The notes under the pieces: model-generated
The model's database searches: none
Seen by the model: the letters and a program-made list of their open reading frames with translations, nothing else
What the model was told of the DNA's origin: nothing
Program-made: the position numbers and the translations under genes
Assembly: GCA_036274675.1 (NCBI GenBank)
Contig: DASUFE010000050.1
Location: 1-36,293 of the forward strand
Direction: 5' to 3'
From: DASUFE01 sp036274675
Lineage (GTDB): Bacteria; Pseudomonadota; Gammaproteobacteria; HTCC5015
Length of the DNA: 36,293 nt
Part shown: positions 30,518-36,293 of the stretch, one piece after another
Numbering within the stretch: position 1 is the stretch's first letter
Layout of the letters: each line of letters begins with the position of its first letter

Positions 30518-31651
30518 ATGCCTGGAAATACGGTCAGCGGTAACGGTTTACAGGAACGCCTGGATTCTTACATGGAGCAGGCGCGCGCCAATGAGAACAA
30601 GCTGCGCCAGTTCCAGGATATGGAGCTGAGGTTGTTGAGCGCAGAGTCACTCCCCGAATTCTGCCGGGTGCTGGTACAGGACTACCGGCGCGCTTTCGGC
30701 CTCGATATCGTTACGCTGCAACTGATCGACGGCAACAACCAGCTGGCGAACATCTTCAACAACATCTTCCAGGAAGAAGCCTTGCGCATGCATGGCAACG
30801 TCAATCTGCTGGATTTCGTGGAGCTGATCGGCGATTACAGGACTTTGCAGGAACTGGAAAGCCATGCGCAGGAGCCGAAGCTTGCCACCTATAACGCCAA
30901 GGAGCACGGACGCTTTTTCAAGCACGCCCCCGACAAGCTCGGCAGCGTGGCCATACTGCCGCTGCACCGGCACGGCCTGCTGCTCGGTGTGTTGTGCCTG
31001 GGCAGCCACGATCCCGGTCGCTACAGCGCGGACATGGCCACTGATTTTCTGCGGCGCCTCGCGCTGATCGCCGGCGTCGGCATCGAGAATTCGGTCAACA
31101 TCGAGTTCCTGCGGCAGTTGAGCCTGAAGGATACACTGACGTCCGCCAACAACCGGCGGCATTTTTTCCAGCGGCTGGAGGAGGAAATCAACCGCGCGCA
31201 GCGCCAGTCCTACGCTGTCGGCTGCCTGTACCTGGACCTGGATAACTTCAAGCGCATCAACGATCATTACGGTCACGCCGCCGGCGATATGGTGCTGATC
31301 CATGTCGCCAATATCGTGCTGCGGATCATCCGCAACAGCGATATCTTCGCGCGCCTGGGTGGCGAGGAATTCGCGGTCGCACTGCCCAACATCAGCAAAT
31401 TCCGGCTCGGCGAGATCGCCGAGCGTATCCGCATGATGATTGAGAGCCAGCCCTGCGATCTCACCACTGATACTTCCATTAACGTCACCGTGTCCGTGGG
31501 TCTGGCCTATTTCGACCTGGACGAGGTCGTCGGCGAACCGAAGGAACTCGGCGAAGTGCTGGTCAACCAGGCCGACCGCGCGCTGTTGTACGCGAAAGAC
31601 CAAGGCCGCAACCGGGTGTGCGCTTACGAGGATATTGCGCACCTGGAGTAG
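30518..31651 (+). CDS. DUF484 (GAF-like)-GGDEF diguanylate cyclase
   Basis: About 377 residues. An N-terminal coiled coil (QERLDSYMEQARANENKLRQFQDMELRLLSAESL) leads into a DUF484/GAF-like sensor (LVQDYRRAFGLDIVTLQLID; DKLGSVAILPLHRHGLLLGVLCLGSHDPGRYSADMATDFLRRLA). A GGDEF domain follows: KDTLTSANNRRHFFQRLEE, LDLDNFKRINDHYGHAAGD and GGEEF. RNSD five residues before GGEEF is an intact I-site. No membrane segment, so it is a cytoplasmic cyclic-di-GMP synthase with an internal signal. ATG 30518 is used; GTG 30512 adds two residues. Confidence 0.93.
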   Translation: MPGNTVSGNGLQERLDSYMEQARANENKLRQFQDMELRLLSAESLPEFCRVLVQDYRRAFGLDIVTLQLIDGNNQLANIFNNIFQEEALRMHGNVNLLDFVELIGDYRTLQELESHAQEPKLATYNAKEHGRFFKHAPDKLGSVAILPLHRHGLLLGVLCLGSHDPGRYSADMATDFLRRLALIAGVGIENSVNIEFLRQLSLKDTLTSANNRRHFFQRLEEEINRAQRQSYAVGCLYLDLDNFKRINDHYGHAAGDMVLIHVANIVLRIIRNSDIFARLGGEEFAVALPNISKFRLGEIAERIRMMIESQPCDLTTDTSINVTVSVGLAYFDLDEVVGEPKELGEVLVNQADRALLYAKDQGRNRVCAYEDIAHLE

Positions 31652-31684
31652 CGATGAGCCGCTTCACCTGCCGGTTCTAACAGA

Positions 31685-33490
31685 ATGTCAGTCGAGTATT
31701 CCATAATTCCCTGTGATCCCGCCGCGCATCTGTTTCAGGTGAACTGCCGGATCGCGCATCCGGACCCGGCCGGGCAGGTCGTGTCATTGCCGGCCTGGAT
31801 ACCGGGCAGTTATCTGATCCGAGATTTCGCGCGCAACATCACGAGCATGCACGCCGAGTCGGGCGGCAAGCCCTTGCAGTTGCAGAAGCTCGACAAGGAC
31901 AGCTGGCGCTGTCCCCCGGGCGCGGCGGAAATCCTAATCGAGTACCGGGTGTATGCCTGGGATCTATCGGTGCGCACCGCTTACCTGGATACCCGCCGCG
32001 CCTACTTCAACGGCAGCAGCGTGTTCCTGCGGGTGCACGGTCAGGAGCAGCGGGCTTGCGCCGTCAAAATAGCCCCTCCCCCCGGAGCCGGCGGCTGGAA
32101 AGTCGCGACCGCCATGACGCAGGCGGATGTGGACGGCAACGGTTTCGGCAGGTATACCGCCGCGGATTACGACGAGTTGATCGACCATCCGGTGGAAATC
32201 GGCGCTTTCGCAAGCACCGCGTTCGAGGCCTGCGGCGTGCGCCACGAGATCGCGCTCAGCGGAACCCAGCGCTGCGACCTCGACCGCCTCGCTTCGGACC
32301 TGAAGCGGCTCTGTGAGTATCAGATCCGTTTCTTCGGCGAGCCGGCCCCGATGGAGCGCTATGTATTCCTTATAATGGCGCTCGGCGAGGGCTATGGCGG
32401 ACTCGAGCACCGCGCCTCGTGCAGCCTGGTCTGCAACCGCGACAAGCTCCCTTTGCCCGGCAAAACCGAGGTCGACAACGGGTATCGCGAATTCCTCGGC
32501 TTGTGCAGCCATGAATATTTCCACCTGTGGAACGTGAAACGCATCAAGCCGGCGGCTTTCACTCCCTACGATCTGCAACGCGAGAATTACACCGAACTGC
32601 TGTGGGCTTTCGAAGGCATCACTTCCTATTATGACGACCTGATGCTGTTGCGCAGCGGCCTGATCAACGCCGACAATTACCTGGAGCTGCTGGGCCGCGC
32701 GATCACGCGCGTGTACCGCGGCAAGGGCAGGCTCAACCAGACTCTGGTCGATTCCAGTTTTTACGCCTGGACGAAGTTTTACAAGCCGGACGAGAACTCC
32801 CCGAATGCGATCGTCAGCTACTATGCGAAAGGCGCGCTGGTCGCGCTCTGCCTGGATATGAAACTGCGCCAGTTGAGCAACGGCGCGAAATCGCTCGACG
32901 ATGTGATGCGGCTGTTGTGGCGGCGCTATGGCGCGGGCGTCGGCGTGCCTGAAACGGGCATCGAGGCGGCCGCGAGCGAGACCGCCGGCCAGGATTTATC
33001 GCCTCTGTTCGACCGGTTGTTGCGCAGCACGGAGGAATTGCCGCTGCAGGAGTTTTTCAACACGGTCGGTATCGAATGCTGTTTCCGCGCGCCGGAGCGG
33101 CAACAGGATCAGGGAGGGCAGCCCGGCCGCAATGCGAACGCCGAGACACGCGCCGACCTGGGCGCGCTGTTCCGCGGCGGCGGGCAGCATCCGGAGCTGC
33201 AGACGGTGGTTAGCGGCGGCGCGGCGCATCAGGCTGGCCTGTCCGCGGGCGACGTCCTGCTGGCGGTCGACGGCATCAGGCTCACCGCATCCGAGATGGA
33301 AAATGTTCTACAGCGCTATAAGCCCGGCGACCAGGTGATGGTTCATGCCTTCCGCCGCGACGAATTGTTGAGTTTCAGCGTGCGCCTGCAGGCGCCGGAG
33401 AAGAATGTCTGCTATCTGCGTCTGGACAGCAGTGCCGACGCCGTGCAATTACAGCACCGCAAGGGCTGGTTCTCGGGCGGAGCCGAGTGA
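31685..33490 (+). CDS. M61 (glycyl-aminopeptidase-like) metallopeptidase with PDZ domain
   Basis: 601 residues. The zinc motif is HEYFH at residues 276-280 (SHEYFHLWNVKRIKP), with the third ligand Glu in LLWAFEGITSYYDDLML. The N-terminal domain IPCDPAAHLFQVNCRI...LPAWIPGSYLIRDFARNI is the conserved M61 beta domain. A PDZ-like domain near residues 510-575 (AAHQAGLSAGDVLLAVDGIRLTASEMENVL...PGDQVMVHAFRRDEL) closes it. It has no clear signal peptide. The family cleaves N-terminal Gly or Ala from peptides. It starts 33 bases after the GGDEF gene and ends 43 before birA, so co-transcription is plausible. Confidence 0.94.
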   Translation: MSVEYSIIPCDPAAHLFQVNCRIAHPDPAGQVVSLPAWIPGSYLIRDFARNITSMHAESGGKPLQLQKLDKDSWRCPPGAAEILIEYRVYAWDLSVRTAYLDTRRAYFNGSSVFLRVHGQEQRACAVKIAPPPGAGGWKVATAMTQADVDGNGFGRYTAADYDELIDHPVEIGAFASTAFEACGVRHEIALSGTQRCDLDRLASDLKRLCEYQIRFFGEPAPMERYVFLIMALGEGYGGLEHRASCSLVCNRDKLPLPGKTEVDNGYREFLGLCSHEYFHLWNVKRIKPAAFTPYDLQRENYTELLWAFEGITSYYDDLMLLRSGLINADNYLELLGRAITRVYRGKGRLNQTLVDSSFYAWTKFYKPDENSPNAIVSYYAKGALVALCLDMKLRQLSNGAKSLDDVMRLLWRRYGAGVGVPETGIEAAASETAGQDLSPLFDRLLRSTEELPLQEFFNTVGIECCFRAPERQQDQGGQPGRNANAETRADLGALFRGGGQHPELQTVVSGGAAHQAGLSAGDVLLAVDGIRLTASEMENVLQRYKPGDQVMVHAFRRDELLSFSVRLQAPEKNVCYLRLDSSADAVQLQHRKGWFSGGAE

Positions 33491-33533
33491 CGGTCTCGGC
33501 CATGTGTCATGCAACAGCGAGGAAGGGAGCGGC

Positions 33534-34550
33534 GTGACGGCGGTAACGAGTCCGGCACCGGTCATGCGGCGGCAACTGTTGCGGCAATTGTCCGACGGCC
33601 AATTTCATTCCGGCGAAGAGCTGGGCGCAAGCCTGGGTCTGAGCCGGGCCGCGGTATGGAAACACCTTAAGGCGCTGCAGCAGGACGGGATCGCGGTCGA
33701 ATCCGTGCACGGCAAAGGTTACCGCCTGCTCACTGCTGTGGAACTGCTCGACGGCGAGCGCATACTGGCGCGCCTGCCCGCGGACCTGCGGGCGCAGGTT
33801 CATCTGGAAATATTCGACGATATCGAATCCACCAACGCATACCTGATGCGGCACGAGAACCGCGACCGGCCGCTGCCGCGGGTGTGCCTCGCCGAGCGCC
33901 AGCGTGCCGGCCGGGGTCGCCGCGGCCGCAGCTGGCAGAGTCCCTATGCCACCTCGCTTGCGTACTCGATGTTGTGGCGCTTCGAGGCGGGCGCGCAGGC
34001 CTTGTCGGGTTTGAGCCTCGCGGTTGGGGTCTGTGTCGCGGAATTGTTGCAGTCGATGCAGATCCCCGATGTACGCCTGAAGTGGCCGAACGATCTGGTG
34101 TGGCGTCATTACAAGCTCGGCGGCATCCTGATCGAGATCGCGGGCGACGCGGCCGGCCCCTGCGATGCGGTGATCGGTATCGGCATCAACACTAACAACC
34201 GCGAGCAACCGGCGATGCGCGAGGTCGACCAGCCATGGCTGGATCTTGCCGGCATCGCGCCCGGACGCGGCATCTCAAGAAGTGAACTGGCGGCTGGCCT
34301 GATCGAAACCCTGTGCCGGCGCCTGCCCGTATTCGAAGCGCGCGGCTTCGCCGCCTTTGCCGGGGATTATGCCGCCTACGACATGCTGCAGGCCGCGGCG
34401 GTGACGGTCAGCAACGGCAACGAGCGCTTGCAGGGGATTGCGGAGGGCGTCGATAATGACGGCAGCTTGAGACTGAAAACAGCCCGGGGAATGGAATTAA
34501 TCCGCGCCGGCGAAGTCAGTGTCCGCAAGTCGGAAACTCCTGAACCGTGA
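33534..34550 (+). CDS. birA: Bifunctional biotin ligase / biotin operon repressor BirA
   Basis: 338 residues. It makes biotinyl-5'-AMP and attaches biotin to acetyl-CoA carboxylase, and represses bio genes as a dimer. An N-terminal winged helix is present (LRQLSDGQFHSGEELGASLGLSRAAVWKHLKALQQDGIAVESVHGKGYRLL). The catalytic core holds ESTNAYLMR, ERQRAGRGRRGRSWQSP, KWPNDLVW and KLGGILIEIAG, and the C-terminal SH3-like part RLQGIAEGVDNDGSLRLKT. GTG 33534 is chosen for its GGGAG ribosome binding site five bases upstream; ATG 33564 is an alternative. The stop overlaps the start region of coaX. Confidence 0.95.
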   Translation: MTAVTSPAPVMRRQLLRQLSDGQFHSGEELGASLGLSRAAVWKHLKALQQDGIAVESVHGKGYRLLTAVELLDGERILARLPADLRAQVHLEIFDDIESTNAYLMRHENRDRPLPRVCLAERQRAGRGRRGRSWQSPYATSLAYSMLWRFEAGAQALSGLSLAVGVCVAELLQSMQIPDVRLKWPNDLVWRHYKLGGILIEIAGDAAGPCDAVIGIGINTNNREQPAMREVDQPWLDLAGIAPGRGISRSELAAGLIETLCRRLPVFEARGFAAFAGDYAAYDMLQAAAVTVSNGNERLQGIAEGVDNDGSLRLKTARGMELIRAGEVSVRKSETPEP

Positions 34551-34570
34551 CGGGCAGCGCGATGACAGCC

Positions 34571-35320
34571 ATGAATCTTCTGATCGATATCGGCAACAGC
34601 CGCTGTAAATGGGCGCTGGCTTCTACTGCAACGGGCAGTCAGGCGCGGCTGGCCGCTTCCGGCCGGCTCGACCCGGATGGTCACCTCGACGCGCAGCTTG
34701 AAACCATCGAGAAAAATTCAGGCGCACCGCAGCGAGCGACAATCGCCTGTGTCGGCGGCAAAGACGTGTTGAACACGGTGCTGGACGCCATGCAGGATCG
34801 CTGGCCGCGACTCGACATCCGTCAATTCAAGACCTCCGCCCGCGCGCTCGGCGTGACCAATGCCTACCTGCAACCGGAAACGCTCGGCGCCGACCGCTGG
34901 GCTGCGCTGATCGCCGCCCGCGCCCTGCTGCCCTCGTCGAGCGCGGTCATAGTCAACTGCGGCACCGCGGTCACGCTGGACGTATTGGATGCACAGGGGC
35001 TGCATCAGGGCGGTTATATATTACCGGGGCTCAAACTGATGCGCGAAGCCCTGCATCAGGGTACCGCGGCCCTGCCGCTGGCCGAAGGCCGGGAAGAGCT
35101 GAGGCCAGCGCGGAACACGCACGGCGCCATTGTCGCGGGCACGGTGCTCGGCATCGTGGCCGCCGTCGAATCGCAGGTCAAGGCCCAGCCTGGCGACGTC
35201 GAGTGCCTGTTGGCGGGAGGCGACGCCGAGACGATCGCCAGAAATTTATCAATAGCCTGTCGTTACGAACCCGATCTTGTGTTAAAAGGATTGGCAATCG
35301 CCGCTGCTGCGGAAGCCTGA
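34571..35320 (+). CDS. coaX: Type III pantothenate kinase CoaX
   Basis: 249 residues from ATG 34571, the start that matches the family (MNLLIDIGNSRCKWAL). GTG 34547 (overlapping the birA stop by four bases) and ATG 34562 are alternatives. It phosphorylates pantothenate, the first step to coenzyme A. Motifs: DIGNSRCKW (phosphate loop, replacing the usual DxGNT), LGADRWAALIAARA, VNCGTAVTLDVLDAQG and LPGLKLMREALHQGTAALP. The birA-coaX pair is common in gammaproteobacteria, and takes the place of coaA seen beside birA in E. coli. Confidence 0.95.
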   Translation: MNLLIDIGNSRCKWALASTATGSQARLAASGRLDPDGHLDAQLETIEKNSGAPQRATIACVGGKDVLNTVLDAMQDRWPRLDIRQFKTSARALGVTNAYLQPETLGADRWAALIAARALLPSSSAVIVNCGTAVTLDVLDAQGLHQGGYILPGLKLMREALHQGTAALPLAEGREELRPARNTHGAIVAGTVLGIVAAVESQVKAQPGDVECLLAGGDAETIARNLSIACRYEPDLVLKGLAIAAAAEA

Positions 35321-35323
35321 ACA

Positions 35324-36055
35324 ATGTTGCGCATATCTTTTTTTATACTACTGCTGGCCAATCTGATACTGGCGCTCTGGTACACCCAGATCGCCCCGCG
35401 CCCCGAGAGAGCGCAGATACCGGCGGTGCCGGAGGAGAAACGGCTGGTGCTGCTACAGGAACACCAGGGGCAGGCGGCTGCCGCGCCACGGCAACCCGGG
35501 CAGGAGCCGCCGCCGCAACTCCTTGACGTGCAGCCGGCCCAGGAACAACCGCGAGATCCGGCGCCCGTGGAAGTTCCGGCTATCAGTTGCCATACTATCG
35601 GTCCGTTTCCGGATCTCGACCGCGCCAAGGCGGTCAGCGAGCGCATTCATCGCCTCGGAGCCAAGGTCACGCGCCGCAACAAGACGGAGCAGGAACAATA
35701 TGGGTACCGCGTGTTCCTGCCGCCTTATAAGACACGCGAGGCGGCGCTCGCGGCCACGCAGCAGCTGGCCAAGAACGGCATTCAGGACTACTTCGTAATC
35801 AGTGACGACGAACATAAAAACGGCATCTCGCTTGGCCTGTTCCGCAAGAAGAGCGGAGCGGAGCGCCGCATGGCGCAGGTCAGCCGTTTCGGCTTCAAGC
35901 CGCAGATGGAAATCCGCAACCGCGAGAGCACGATTTACTGGCTTGACTACGAGCAGACGGGCGAACTGGTGACGGATTCGATCTGGCGCGAAATCACCGA
36001 AGAGACACCCAACCTGCAGCAGCTGCCGCGCGACTGCGGCGCCAAAACTATGTAG
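35324..36055 (+). CDS. SPOR-domain membrane protein
   Basis: 243 residues. One N-terminal membrane helix (ISFFILLLANLILALWYTQIAP), a Pro/Gln-rich linker (residues 30-85), then a SPOR-like domain (ISCHTIGPFPDLDRAKAVSERIHRLGAKVTRRNKTEQEQYGYRVFLPPYKTREAALAATQQLAKNGIQDYFVIS), which binds denuded peptidoglycan at division sites. A long C-terminal region follows (RFGFKPQMEIRNRESTIYWLDYEQTGELV) that may be a second half-SPOR repeat. It starts three bases after the coaX stop. A SPOR gene after birA-coaX is typical of Pseudomonas-like genomes. Confidence 0.88.
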   Translation: MLRISFFILLLANLILALWYTQIAPRPERAQIPAVPEEKRLVLLQEHQGQAAAAPRQPGQEPPPQLLDVQPAQEQPRDPAPVEVPAISCHTIGPFPDLDRAKAVSERIHRLGAKVTRRNKTEQEQYGYRVFLPPYKTREAALAATQQLAKNGIQDYFVISDDEHKNGISLGLFRKKSGAERRMAQVSRFGFKPQMEIRNRESTIYWLDYEQTGELVTDSIWREITEETPNLQQLPRDCGAKTM

Positions 36056-36073
36056 AATGACGCGCGGCGCACG

Positions 36074-36100
36074 GGTAGAGCAGCTGATTTGTAATCTGCC
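36074..36100 (+). pseudogene. Decayed copy of tRNA-Thr (D-arm side and anticodon arm)
   Basis: 26 of 27 bases match 36230-36256 of the intact tRNA-Thr downstream, covering the second half of the D-arm and the full anticodon arm (GGTAGAGC...TTTGTAATC). The flanks do not fold as a tRNA: no acceptor stem and no T-arm in place. CAATTCCC...GCCAGCG at 36154-36170 resembles a displaced T-arm and acceptor end. This looks like a broken duplicate. Confidence 0.65.
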
Positions 36101-36101
36101 C

Positions 36102-36118
36102 GCTGGGCAGAGCCCGGC
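36102..36118 (+). other. Stable hairpin after the SPOR gene
   Basis: GCTGGGC (36102-36108) pairs with GCCCGGC (36112-36118) around AGA, with one T-G wobble. No T-run follows, so a terminator role is uncertain. Confidence 0.3.
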
Positions 36119-36147
36119 GTAAAACCAGGACGATACCCGCGTATAAT
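36119..36147 (+). promoter_or_regulatory. Putative promoter of tRNA-Thr
   Basis: A perfect TATAAT lies at 36142-36147. The best -35 (GTAAAA at 36119-36124, 17-base spacer) is poor, three of six. Transcription from it would start near 36154, at the first base of the leader hairpin. Confidence 0.45.
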
Positions 36148-36153
36148 CGGGCC

Positions 36154-36196
36154 CAATTCCCGAGCCAGCGTCTAATAAAAGACGCGAAGGGAATTG
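36154..36196 (+). promoter_or_regulatory. Two-part hairpin in the tRNA-Thr leader
   Basis: CAATTCCC (36154-36161) pairs with GGGAATTG (36189-36196), and inside it GCGTCT (36168-36173) pairs with AGACGC (36180-36185) around a six-base loop. It ends 16 bases before the tRNA. The 3' side is also complementary to the tRNA T-arm and acceptor strand. Confidence 0.55.
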
Positions 36197-36212
36197 AAGT
36201 TAGAAGCACATT

Positions 36213-36288
36213 GCTGGCGTAGCTCAGTTGGTAGAGCAGCTGATTTGTAATCAGCCGGTCGGGGGTTCAATTCCCTTCGCCAGCTCCA
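36213..36288 (+). tRNA. tRNA-Thr (anticodon UGU)
   Basis: 76 bases with all four arms. The acceptor GCTGGCG pairs with CGCCAGC, discriminator T, and CCA is encoded (36286-36288). The D-arm is GCTC/GAGC with AGTTGGTA, the anticodon arm GCTGA-TTTGTAA-TCAGC gives anticodon TGT (reads ACA/ACG-type threonine codons), and the T-arm GGGGG-TTCAATT-CCCTT closes with two wobble pairs at its base. It matches thrU in type and lies, as in E. coli, just downstream of the birA region; a tRNA cluster and tufB would be expected beyond the window. Confidence 0.97.
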
Positions 36289-36293
36289 AATTC

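Noticed and set aside
30647..31642. 331-codon minus-strand frame opposite the DUF484-GGDEF gene
   Set aside because: Shadow of a clear coding gene, with no motif of its own.
36074..36100. tRNA fragment read as a prophage attachment site
   Set aside because: No integrase, phage gene or second matching att site lies within the window, and only about 110 bases separate the copies, so a broken duplicate is the simpler reading.

Overview
The window looks like a chromosomal segment of a moderately GC-rich gammaproteobacterium, probably of a purple-sulfur or sulfur-oxidiser-like lineage (inference). The support is gene content and order: tesA divergent from ybbA-ybbP, split pntAA-pntAB-pntB, prc, an MCE/Mla-type operon, and a right end reading birA-coaX-SPOR-tRNA-Thr(UGU), which recalls the enterobacterial birA-coaA-thrU arrangement. 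No phage, transposase, integrase or CRISPR array is visible. Most of the window is host core genome.

Layout. 1-1686 is an AT-rich block (22 G/C in bases 541-600, against 39 in 1741-1800). It holds the end of a possible upstream gene, a 139-residue unknown, and a fusion of a DnaQ-like proofreading domain, with three of five catalytic residues replaced, to a FRG domain. This is the best candidate for an undescribed, probably defence-type, system. 1686-5242 has a VOC protein, a small outer-membrane barrel, a TIG/propeller lipoprotein and a membrane protein. 5348-6673 is a membrane diguanylate cyclase. 6870-11319 is ybbP-ybbA divergent from tesA, then a GNAT acetyltransferase. 11442-12289 has an orphan pilin-like protein and a DUF4258/DUF2283 pair that looks like a toxin-antitoxin module. 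12492-16562 is an esterase, the 7Fe ferredoxin gene fdxA, a 2Fe-2S ferredoxin, a ferredoxin-NADP reductase and hisC. 16821-19684 is the transhydrogenase operon, ended by a strong terminator. 19859-21581 is a thiol-redox group (DsbA-like, peroxiredoxin, DUF2231).

22225-27967 reads leftward as one six-gene cluster that ends with DUF421 at 21715: an MlaE-like permease, an MlaF-like ATPase with degenerate motifs, an MlaD-like MCE protein, a TPR lipoprotein whose 5' end overlaps an interspersed repeat, and the Prc protease. This suggests envelope lipid transport coupled to periplasmic proteolysis. 28149-30356 has an Fpr-type reductase, a lytic transglycosylase and a nitroreductase. 30512-36055 reads rightward: a DUF484-GGDEF protein, an M61 peptidase with PDZ, BirA, CoaX and a SPOR protein. 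It ends in an intact tRNA-Thr preceded by a decayed copy of the same tRNA and a leader hairpin complementary to the tRNA 3' half.

How genes may work together: PntAB supplies NADPH, and the neighbouring FNR and two ferredoxins could distribute it to iron-sulfur or redox pathways. The peroxiredoxin/DsbA pair and a second FNR add to an oxidative-stress theme. Two GGDEF proteins with intact inhibitory sites indicate cyclic-di-GMP signalling. All functions are read from sequence motifs; none has been checked by database search.
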